DNA of 20,022 nt from assembly GCA_045126815.1 (NCBI GenBank), contig JBGVPD010000081.1, positions 1 through 20,022 on the forward strand. Reading direction: 5' to 3'. The stretch is from RGIG1995 sp045126815 (GTDB taxonomy: Bacteria > Bacillota > Clostridia > Oscillospirales > CAG-272). The number at the start of each line of letters is the position of its first letter. The first letter of the stretch is position 1. Below are positions 13,887-20,022 of this stretch, piece by piece. Below the pieces are notes generated by a model. The model saw only the letters and a list, made by a program, of their open reading frames with translations, did not search any database and was not told where the DNA came from. Made by a program: the position numbers and the translations under genes.

Positions 13887-14363
13887 ATGGCAGTTTTAAA
13901 AATTGTAAAAGTAGGCGACGATATATTAAGAAAAAAAAGCCGTCCCGTTGAGAAGATAACACCTAGAATATTGCAATTACTTGACGATATGAGAGATACG
14001 CTTCACGCGGCAGACGGTTGCGGACTTGCAGCCGTACAGGTGGGAGTATTGAGAAGAATTGTTTTGGTTGAGACCGAAAAGGGAGAGCTTCTTGAGATGA
14101 TAAATCCCGAGATAATCAAGGTAGAAGGCGAACAGCAGGATATTGAAGGATGTTTGTCAGTTCCCGACAAATGCGGTATTACAACAAGACCTATGACTGT
14201 TACGGTAAGAGCTATGGACAGAAGCGGAAGAATATACGAGGTGACGGGTACAGGGCTTAAGGCGAGAGCTTTTTGCCACGAGCTTGACCATCTTGACGGT
14301 ATTCTTTATATCGATCACGCGAAGATGTTGACACAAGAAGAGCTTGAAGATTTGTACGAGTGA
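13887..14363 (+). CDS. def: Peptide deformylase
   Basis: This 158-residue metalloenzyme removes the formyl group from the N-terminal methionine of new proteins. All three family motifs are present: GCGLAAVQVG (44-53), EGCLSVP with metal ligand C89, and HELDHLDG with ligands H131, H135 and catalytic E132. The start ATG at 13887 is chosen because AGGAG lies about 8 bases upstream; the open frame from 13818 overlaps priA and is not part of the family. It is 19 bases after priA and 44 before fmt, the enzyme that adds the formyl group, as in most bacteria. Confidence 0.97.
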   Translation: MAVLKIVKVGDDILRKKSRPVEKITPRILQLLDDMRDTLHAADGCGLAAVQVGVLRRIVLVETEKGELLEMINPEIIKVEGEQQDIEGCLSVPDKCGITTRPMTVTVRAMDRSGRIYEVTGTGLKARAFCHELDHLDGILYIDHAKMLTQEELEDLYE

Positions 14364-14407
14364 TTAGCACAACAGTATATTTTACAAAGGAATAAAAGAA
14401 AAAGTAT

Positions 14408-15346
14408 ATGAGAATATTATTTATGGGAACACCCGATTTTGCAAAGGTGTGTTTTGAAACTTTGCTTACAAGCGGAAATGAGATCGTTGGGGCGGTAACC
14501 CAACCTGATAAACCTAAAGGAAGAGGATATACTCTTATGCCTCCTCCCGTTAAGGTTAGTGCCTTAGAAAACGGAATACCCGTATATCAGCCTCAAACTT
14601 TGAAGGATGAAGAGTTTGCAAACCTTTTGAAGACTCTTGATCCCGAGCTTATAGTTGTAGTTGCTTACGGAAAGATATTGCCGAAGAACGTGCTTGAATA
14701 TCCTAAATACGGTTGTATCAACGTGCACGGTTCGCTTTTGCCTAAATACAGAGGCGCTGCTCCCATACAGAGAGCCTTGATCGACGGTGAAAAAACGACG
14801 GGCATTACTACCATGTATATGGAAGAGGGACTTGATACTGGCGATATGATCGAAATGTATGAGATCGCCATTCGTGACGAGGATAATTTTGAGACGTTGC
14901 ACGACAAGCTTGCTGACCTTGGCGCATTTGCTTTGCTTTCGACTTTAAAGGTTATTGAAAGCGGAAACGTTAAGAGATATAAGCAAGACGACAGCAAATC
15001 GACTTATGCAAAGAAAATAGAAAAAGAAGACTGCTTGATAGATTTTACAAAGTCGGCAGAAAGCGTACACAATCTTATCAGAGGAACGTCACCATTTCCT
15101 CTTTCGTTTGCTTATTTAAACGGAAAGATGATAAAATTTATTTCTTCCCATCTTACCGATAAGTTTAAGAAAAAAACTCCCGGAGAAGTTGTTTCACTTG
15201 AAAAAGGGGTTATTTACGTATCTTGCGGTGACGGAGTTATAGGAATTGACAGTGTTCTTCCCGAAGGTAAGGGCAGAATGAAGGCGTCTGATTTTATAAA
15301 CGGCAGAAAGATTGCCGAGAACGATGTGTTTACAACACAAAAATAA
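14408..15346 (+). CDS. fmt: Methionyl-tRNA formyltransferase
   Basis: This enzyme (312 residues) formylates initiator Met-tRNA using 10-formyltetrahydrofolate, providing the start residue that Def later processes. The N-terminal formyltransferase fold opens with MRILFMGTPDFA. It shows catalytic N105 and H107 (CINVHGS), the signature SLLPKYRGAAPIQ (109-121) and the aspartate of GLDTGD (D143). The C-terminal oligonucleotide-binding domain spans about 205-312. Length is normal. The nearest AAAGGA lies about 15 bases before the ATG, a weak site, but the N-terminal sequence fits only this start. Confidence 0.96.
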   Translation: MRILFMGTPDFAKVCFETLLTSGNEIVGAVTQPDKPKGRGYTLMPPPVKVSALENGIPVYQPQTLKDEEFANLLKTLDPELIVVVAYGKILPKNVLEYPKYGCINVHGSLLPKYRGAAPIQRALIDGEKTTGITTMYMEEGLDTGDMIEMYEIAIRDEDNFETLHDKLADLGAFALLSTLKVIESGNVKRYKQDDSKSTYAKKIEKEDCLIDFTKSAESVHNLIRGTSPFPLSFAYLNGKMIKFISSHLTDKFKKKTPGEVVSLEKGVIYVSCGDGVIGIDSVLPEGKGRMKASDFINGRKIAENDVFTTQK

Positions 15347-15366
15347 ACTTCAAAGGAAGGTTGATT

Positions 15367-16056
15367 ATGTTTTATTTTGATATTACTTATTTAATATTTG
15401 TCGTACCTGCGATGATTTTGGCTTTATGGGCGCAGACAAAGGTTCAGAGTACGTTTAAGAAATACAGCAAGGTTATATCATTAAGACGAATGACGGGTTA
15501 TGAAGCGGCAAGAAGAATACTCGATGCAAACGGTTTGAGAAATGTTATAATAAATAGAGTTGCAGGAGATTTGACCGACCATTTTGACCCTAAGACAAAT
15601 ACTGTTAACCTTTCTCAAAATGTATACGATAACTGTTCTGTTGCGGCTATCGGTGTTGCGGCTCACGAGTCTGGCCACGCCGTTCAACACGCAGTCGGCT
15701 ATGCTCCGATGAAACTGCGTGCAGCTATAATCCCCATAACACAGATAGGTTCAAATTTAGCTCTCCCCTTGGTTTTGATAGGTCTTCTTCTTTCTTATGC
15801 ACCTTTGGCATATTTGGGCTGTATCTTTTTTGCTACGGCAACAGTCTTTCAGCTTGTTACTCTCCCTGTTGAGTTTAATGCAAGTAACAGAGCTTTAAAG
15901 GCTCTTGAGAGTACGGGTATATTGGGCAGAGAAGAGATCGAGGGTTCAAAACAAGTCCTTACTGCTGCCGCTATGACCTACGTTGCGGCTCTTGCTGTAT
16001 CGTTGGGACAGCTTTTGAGACTGCTCGTTATAGTCGGCGGAAGGAACAGAGATTAA
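15367..16056 (+). CDS. Membrane zinc metallopeptidase, YugP-like
   Basis: This 229-residue integral membrane protein belongs to the neutral zinc metallopeptidase family of Bacillus YugP (PF04298). It has an N-terminal membrane helix (about 4-22), the zinc motif HESGH (100-104, in AAHESGHAVQHAVGY), further hydrophobic helices (about 117-165 and 198-225) and the conserved PVEFNASNRAL with a possible third zinc ligand E169. The ATG at 15367 has AAGGAAGG 6 bases upstream; the TTG at 15361 overlaps nothing useful and is rejected. The substrate is unknown; membrane quality control is a family-level guess. It sits between fmt and rsmB, a common clostridial arrangement. Confidence 0.92.
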   Translation: MFYFDITYLIFVVPAMILALWAQTKVQSTFKKYSKVISLRRMTGYEAARRILDANGLRNVIINRVAGDLTDHFDPKTNTVNLSQNVYDNCSVAAIGVAAHESGHAVQHAVGYAPMKLRAAIIPITQIGSNLALPLVLIGLLLSYAPLAYLGCIFFATATVFQLVTLPVEFNASNRALKALESTGILGREEIEGSKQVLTAAAMTYVAALAVSLGQLLRLLVIVGGRNRD

Positions 16057-16060
16057 TTAT

Positions 16061-17383
16061 ATGACTGTAAGAGAAATTGCGCTTAATTCGCTTCTGAAAT
16101 GCGAAGTAAGCAAAAGTTATCCGAATATAGAGATTGATCACGCAATAGAAAAGTACGGTCTTAAGGGTGCTGACCGTGCTTTTTATACCGCGCTTGTTTA
16201 CGGTACTATCGAGAAAAATATAACCCTTGATTACATAATATCAAAGTTTTCAAGTAGACCTTTGGGGAATTTAGATAAAGAGATACTTGTTATTCTCCGT
16301 ATGGGAATATATCAAATTCTCTTTATGGGCAGTGTACCCGACCATGCGGCTTGTTTTGAATGTGTTGAATTATGCAGAAAGAAAAACAAAAAGAGCGTTT
16401 CGGGTTTTGTTAATGCAATTTTAAGAGAGACGGTCAGAAAAAAGGATAATATACCATATCCCGATAAGAATAATAACGAAGAAGAATATCTTTCTGTTAT
16501 GTATTCATTCCCTAAGTGGCTTTGCGGTATGTGGCTTACGGATTACGGTTTTGAAAAGTGCCGAAGCATACTTAACGCATTGAACCAAACGCCCGATATG
16601 ACTTTAAGGGTAAATACGCAAAAAACGGATATAGATACGGTTTTAAAATATCTTGAAGATAAGAATATAGATTGTCAAAAGGGACTGTATTCAAAAAATG
16701 CGGTAAGGCTTTTGCAGTCCTATCCCATATCTTCTCTTGAAATATTGCAAAACGGTAACGTGTTCGTTCAAGACGAAGCATCACAGATATGCGCCGAGGT
16801 CGTGGGGGCAAGTGAGAACGATACTGTTATAGATACCTGTTCGTGTCCGGGCGGAAAAAGCTTTTCTATGGCGTTGAATATGGGGAATAAGGGTAAAATA
16901 TATTCTTTTGACCTTCACGCAAACAAGCTTTCGCTTATACAAAAGGGCGCTAAAAAATTAGGTATAGACATAATAGAAACAAAAGAACACGACGGAAGGT
17001 TATGTCTTGATACTTTGGTTGAAAAGGCAGACAGAGTTCTTGTAGACGCTCCGTGTTCGGGGCTTGGTGTTATTGCAAAGAAACCCGATTTAAGATATAA
17101 AGAAAAGGCAGCCATTGAAAGACTGCCCGAAATTCAGTATAAGATTTTAGATGCGGCTTCAAATTACGTGAAGAGAAACGGAGTTCTTGTTTATTCTACG
17201 TGTACTCTTAACAAAAGAGAAAACGAAGAAATAGCAGAACTTTTCTTAAAAGAGCATCGTGATTTTATCCCGTATGATTTTGATTTTGGAAACGGTATAA
17301 AATCAGAAAAAGGTATGTTGACTTTGTACCCTGATATATTAAAAACTGATGGATTTTTTATAAGCAGGTTTAAAAGAAAATAA
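16061..17383 (+). CDS. rsmB: 16S rRNA (cytosine-967-C5)-methyltransferase RsmB
   Basis: This 440-residue rRNA methyltransferase uses S-adenosylmethionine to methylate C967 of 16S rRNA. An N-terminal NusB-like RNA-binding domain (about 1-140) is followed by the SAM-dependent domain. This has motif I DTCSCPGGKS (near 265), the catalytic-region VDAPCSGLGVIAKKPDLRYK (about 327-346) and YSTCTLNKRENEE with the second cysteine. It starts 4 bases after the peptidase stop with a weak ribosome site, so coupling is likely. The cluster ends here; rlmN and the PrpC/PrkC phosphatase-kinase pair that often follow in Firmicutes are not present. Confidence 0.95.
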   Translation: MTVREIALNSLLKCEVSKSYPNIEIDHAIEKYGLKGADRAFYTALVYGTIEKNITLDYIISKFSSRPLGNLDKEILVILRMGIYQILFMGSVPDHAACFECVELCRKKNKKSVSGFVNAILRETVRKKDNIPYPDKNNNEEEYLSVMYSFPKWLCGMWLTDYGFEKCRSILNALNQTPDMTLRVNTQKTDIDTVLKYLEDKNIDCQKGLYSKNAVRLLQSYPISSLEILQNGNVFVQDEASQICAEVVGASENDTVIDTCSCPGGKSFSMALNMGNKGKIYSFDLHANKLSLIQKGAKKLGIDIIETKEHDGRLCLDTLVEKADRVLVDAPCSGLGVIAKKPDLRYKEKAAIERLPEIQYKILDAASNYVKRNGVLVYSTCTLNKRENEEIAELFLKEHRDFIPYDFDFGNGIKSEKGMLTLYPDILKTDGFFISRFKRK

Positions 17384-17392
17384 AGTTAAAAT

Positions 17393-17422
17393 AAAAATAC
17401 CACCGAAATCGGTGGTATTTTT
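17393..17422. terminator. Bidirectional terminator between rsmB and gap
   Basis: AAAAATACCACCG (17393-17405) pairs with CGGTGGTATTTTT (17410-17422) around a 4-base loop, with A and T tails on both sides. It closes the housekeeping cluster on the plus strand and the gap gene on the minus strand. Confidence 0.9.
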
Positions 17423-17439
17423 TATATACATCTTCTGAA

Positions 17440-18453
17440 TTAAAGTTCAGCGAAGTACTTGATTGTTCTTACCATCTGTGATGTGTAAGAGTTTTCGTTG
17501 TCGTACCAAGAAACAACCTGTACCTGATAGAGATCGTCGCCAATCTTAGATACCATTGTCTGAGTAGCATCGAAGAGTGAACCGTATGTGATACCGATGA
17601 TATCAGATGAAACGAGTTCTTCTTCTGTGTAACCGAAGGAAGCAGAAGCAGCAGCCTTCATAGCAGCGTTGATGCCTTCCTTTGTTACGTCAGTTCCCTT
17701 AACAACTGCAACGAGAATTGTTGTAGAACCTGTGGGAACGGGAACTCTCTGTGCAGAACCGATGAGTTTGCCGTTGAGTTCGGGAATAACGAGACCGATT
17801 GCCTTTGCAGCGCCTGTTGAGTTAGGAACAATGTTAACTGCAGCAGCTCTTGCACGTCTCAAGTCGCCCTTTCTGTGAGGACCGTCGAGAACCATCTGGT
17901 CGCCTGTGAAAGCGTGGATAGTTGACATGATACCGCTCTGGATAGGAGCATAGTTGTTAAGAGCCTTAGCCATAGGAGCCAAGCAGTTTGTTGTACAAGA
18001 AGCAGCAGAGATGATCTTGTCTTCTTTTGTAAGTGTGTTTTCGTTTACGCTGTAAACGATAGTGGGAAGGTCGTTACCTGCGGGAGCAGAAATAACAACT
18101 TTCTTAGCACCTGCATCAATGTGAGCCTGTGCTTTATCTTTAGATGTGTAGAAACCTGTGCATTCGAGAACAACGTCAACGCCGATTTCTCCCCAAGGAA
18201 GATCAGCTGCGTTCTTTTCAGCATAGATTTTGATTGTCTTACCGTCAACTGTGATAGAATCTTCACCTGCAACTACTGTATCGCCGAGAGCGTATCTGCC
18301 CTGAGCTGAGTCGTACTTGAGAAGGTGAGCAAGCATTTTGGGGCTTGTCAAGTCGTTGATTGCAACAACTTCGTAGCCTTCAGCACCAAACATCTGTCTG
18401 AATGCCAAACGACCGATACGGCCAAAACCGTTAATAGCAACTTTTACTGCCAT
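17440..18453 (-). CDS. gap: Glyceraldehyde-3-phosphate dehydrogenase, type I
   Basis: This central glycolysis enzyme (337 residues) oxidises glyceraldehyde 3-phosphate to 1,3-bisphosphoglycerate. The NAD-binding start is VAINGFGRIGRLAFR (5-19), and D34 in AINDLT favours NAD over NADP. The active site is SAASCTTNC with C153, and H180 completes the catalytic pair. NIVPNSTGAAKAIG and the closing SWYDNENSYTSQM are further signatures. The ATG at 18453 is chosen because GGAGGA lies 7 bases before it; the longer open frame adds five residues without support. The gene is monocistronic, with its own promoter and terminator and no neighbouring pgk or tpi. Codon use looks that of a highly expressed gene. 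Confidence 0.98.
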   Translation of the reverse strand: MAVKVAINGFGRIGRLAFRQMFGAEGYEVVAINDLTSPKMLAHLLKYDSAQGRYALGDTVVAGEDSITVDGKTIKIYAEKNAADLPWGEIGVDVVLECTGFYTSKDKAQAHIDAGAKKVVISAPAGNDLPTIVYSVNENTLTKEDKIISAASCTTNCLAPMAKALNNYAPIQSGIMSTIHAFTGDQMVLDGPHRKGDLRRARAAAVNIVPNSTGAAKAIGLVIPELNGKLIGSAQRVPVPTGSTTILVAVVKGTDVTKEGINAAMKAAASASFGYTEEELVSSDIIGITYGSLFDATQTMVSKIGDDLYQVQVVSWYDNENSYTSQMVRTIKYFAEL

Positions 18454-18504
18454 GATTTTATCCTCCATAAATTAAAAAAATATTTTCAAAATTTACCATT
18501 CTAT

Positions 18505-18533
18505 ATTTTAACCTATTTCCCTGAATTTTACAA
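18505..18533 (-). promoter_or_regulatory. Promoter of gap
   Basis: On the minus strand TTGTAA (18528-18533), 17 bases, then TAAAAT (18505-18510). The A-rich tract immediately upstream (about 18538-18558) may act as an UP element. The remaining spacer 18454-18504 is the leader of about 45 bases. Confidence 0.7.
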
Positions 18534-18580
18534 GTCTTTTTTTAAAAAAAATCTTTTTTGTAACAATTGTATCTAAATTA

Positions 18581-18626
18581 TTGAAAAAAAGGGGACTTTT
18601 TAGTATAATATAAGTACATTAATGTA
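18581..18626 (+). promoter_or_regulatory. Promoter of the pseudo-kinase gene with palindrome
   Basis: TTGAAA (18581-18586), 17 bases, then TATAAT (18604-18609). The perfect 12-bp palindrome TACATTAATGTA (18615-18626) lies at the expected start of transcription and may be an operator. Confidence 0.7.
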
Positions 18627-18646
18627 TAGTAAACGGGATAAAATTT

Positions 18647-19666
18647 ATGTTTAGTAAAGAATTTGACAAAATTAATATACCCATTTATATTTGTTCACCT
18701 GAATGGAAGGTAATATACAGAAACAGAGCGTGTAAAAAGTATACGCCGTCTCCACGCCTAAACAGTAACATTTCAAGAGTTTTTGTTGATAAAAGTGATA
18801 TTATTTTTCCAAAAGAAAATGAGGTCAAGTTTGTTGGTTGCATATTGAATGACGGATATAAGACCGCTCTTTGTTTTAACTATCACTGGAATGCAGTGCT
18901 GCTTTTTCCTGTATTGCTTGATTATGACATTTTATGTTCCGATATTATTCGTGAATCGCAAGACTCGTTTGCCATTGAGCTGAACGAAGTATTTGATTAT
19001 ATTTCTTCTTTTAACACAGAAAATAAGGATAAGTTCGGTATAATTGAAAAGATAAGAAACAGAATATTTGCTTCCGTTGACAACTACGTTGCTTTTACTT
19101 TGTTTGACAGTGAAAGACGCGGAGGCGCATCTTTTTATAATTTATACAAGTTCTTTTCCGAAAATATAATGAAAACGTTCGGAAAGGCAGGATATAAGGT
19201 CGAAACTGACTATTCGGGATTACAGTTTTTTGAAAACAATACCTATGTAGACGTCGTATATTTTTCAACTGTTTATATAAGCATTTTGCTTTTCTGTTTG
19301 TCTGTTTCTTATGACAGAAAATGTATCGTCGTTGGTGAACATCTGGGAACGACGGTCAGAAATACTATGAAGTTTACTTATAAAAACGGTAAGCTTAACG
19401 GTAAAGAAAATGACGGCTTGAAAGATTTTTTGCAATTTAATCCTATCGAGTATCTAAACGTAATGCCGTTTGAAGAAATGTGCAAGTCACTTGGTTGGCA
19501 ATTGGGTTATAATGTAAGTGATGAAGAAAGCTTTAATGTTTCGGTATTCTTTGATATAGACGTAGACAGTCGTGCAATTTTCAACAGTGCAGACGAAATC
19601 GAGGAAGTATCTCCGGAAAAACTTTTTTCGGATATTGTATCTTCTGCTCTTCGATTGTTTATATAA
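18647..19666 (+). CDS. Degenerate PAS/histidine-kinase-like protein
   Basis: This 339-residue soluble protein reads like a sensor histidine kinase that has lost its catalytic parts. Residues about 8-95 look like a PAS domain (PIYICSPEWKVIYRNRACKK). A helical hairpin (about 100-160) takes the place of the dimerisation domain but has ESQDSFAIELNEVF where the phospho-acceptor His-Glu would be. YVAFTLFDSERRGG resembles the segment linking to the ATPase domain. The following alpha/beta part (about 175-310) has no clear N, G1 or G2 box yet closes with MCKSLGWQLGYNVSDEESFN, like the last helix and strands of HATPase domains. Only a GGGA-type ribosome site is seen. It is divergent from gap and ends at a terminator, and no response regulator is adjacent. 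The remote homology is inference and could be wrong. Confidence 0.6.
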   Translation: MFSKEFDKINIPIYICSPEWKVIYRNRACKKYTPSPRLNSNISRVFVDKSDIIFPKENEVKFVGCILNDGYKTALCFNYHWNAVLLFPVLLDYDILCSDIIRESQDSFAIELNEVFDYISSFNTENKDKFGIIEKIRNRIFASVDNYVAFTLFDSERRGGASFYNLYKFFSENIMKTFGKAGYKVETDYSGLQFFENNTYVDVVYFSTVYISILLFCLSVSYDRKCIVVGEHLGTTVRNTMKFTYKNGKLNGKENDGLKDFLQFNPIEYLNVMPFEEMCKSLGWQLGYNVSDEESFNVSVFFDIDVDSRAIFNSADEIEEVSPEKLFSDIVSSALRLFI

Positions 19667-19679
19667 TTATAAAAATAAA

Positions 19680-19709
19680 GGTGAATATGCATTTTTTTGC
19701 ATATTCACC
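19680..19709 (+). terminator. Terminator after the pseudo-kinase gene
   Basis: A perfect 12-bp stem GGTGAATATGCA (19680-19691) and TGCATATTCACC (19698-19709) has a T6 loop and is followed by GTTTTATTG. It starts 13 bases after the stop codon. Confidence 0.88.
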
Positions 19710-19808
19710 GTTTTATTGTATCCCGAAAACCACGCTAAAAGTCTGTGTGGTTCAGTAAAGGCTATGCCGATGAATAGGAAGTAAATGAAGAGATAGCGCA
19801 GAATGATT

Positions 19809-19992
19809 GTGATAAAGGCTCCCTGCGGAGGGAGCTGTCAGCGAAGCTGACTGAAGGAGAGTGCGTAACATTTGAATTAGAGCAAACTGTTACGTTGCGC
19901 AGGCTCCTTCCGTTACACCGCCAAAGAAAAAATGAAGTTGTATATTGGTACAGCGGTGTGTCACCTTCCTCTCGGAGGAAGGCTTTTATCAC
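19809..19992. mobile_element. MITE-like palindromic element, about 184 bp
   Basis: The ends are near-identical inverted repeats: GTGATAAAGGC on the left and, as complement of the right, GTGATAAAAGCC. Inside are successive hairpins: CTCCCT/AGGGAG, GTCAGC/GCTGAC, CGTAACA-TTTG with CAAAC-TGTTACG, ACACCGC/GCGGTGT, and CCTTCCT/AGGAAGG. It has no convincing gene; the minus-strand open frame across it comes from the symmetric sequence. It recalls small intergenic repeats of Faecalibacterium-like bacteria (GAGCTGTCAGCGAAGCTGACTG), recalled from memory and not tested here. No transposase is in the window, so it would depend on one elsewhere. Confidence 0.65.
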
Positions 19993-20022
19993 GACCTGTT
20001 TACGGGTAGCTGATAACAATTG

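Noticed and set aside
13510..13962. Minus-strand open frame of 150 codons
   Set aside because: Antisense to the end of priA and the start of def; leucine/phenylalanine-rich shadow without a ribosome site.
19762..20019. Minus-strand open frame of 85 codons at the right edge
   Set aside because: It crosses the palindromic repeat and shows no protein family pattern.

Overview
The window looks like chromosomal DNA of a low-GC Gram-positive bacterium of the Clostridia, possibly an Oscillospiraceae-like gut anaerobe. Supporting signs are A+T-rich spacers, strong GGAGG-type ribosome binding sites, consensus TTGACA-N17-TATAAT promoters, U-tailed hairpin terminators and the Firmicutes gene order yicC-remA-gmk-rpoZ-priA-def-fmt-zinc peptidase-rsmB. 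A compact palindrome-rich repeat at the right edge recalls intergenic repeats of gut Clostridia. The taxonomic call is inference.

Left part (1-4.6 kb): a small zinc-ribbon protein is followed by a decayed reading frame. Then come three minus-strand genes: a MerR/TipAS-type regulator with a typical 19-bp-spacer promoter, a GH13 alpha-glucosidase of the oligo-1,6-glucosidase type, and an AraC regulator with a PocR-like sensor domain. The AraC gene is divergent from a NahK-like N-acetylhexosamine 1-kinase at 4600-5679. GH13, PocR/AraC and NahK may form a small carbohydrate-use module; palindromes sit in both the GH13 promoter and the divergent spacer.

Middle part (5.8-9.1 kb): an ECF-transporter S component overlaps by 4 bases a LarA-family nickel-pincer racemase that keeps all key residues. 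Next is a small XRE repressor divergent from a lipoprotein and a small membrane protein. The two promoters share -35 sequence and are covered by repeated TGCTCTAT operator half-sites.

Right part (9.2-17.4 kb): one long plus-strand housekeeping cluster covers an RNase (YicC), a DNA-binding regulator (RemA), GMP kinase, RNA polymerase omega, the replication restart helicase PriA, the formylation/deformylation pair Def and Fmt, a membrane zinc peptidase and the rRNA methyltransferase RsmB. It ends at a bidirectional terminator facing a monocistronic gap gene (GAPDH). Divergent from gap is a 339-residue protein that reads as a degenerate PAS/histidine kinase without the phospho-acceptor histidine. 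The window ends in a 184-bp MITE-like element.

The best leads are the ECF-S/LarA pair, the pseudo-kinase beside gap, the XRE operator array with its lipoprotein/membrane cassette, and a motif (ATAC-S-GTAT) shared by the transcription start regions of two unrelated operons. I see no CRISPR array, tRNA, rRNA or complete insertion sequence. No complete undescribed system can be proven from sequence reading alone.
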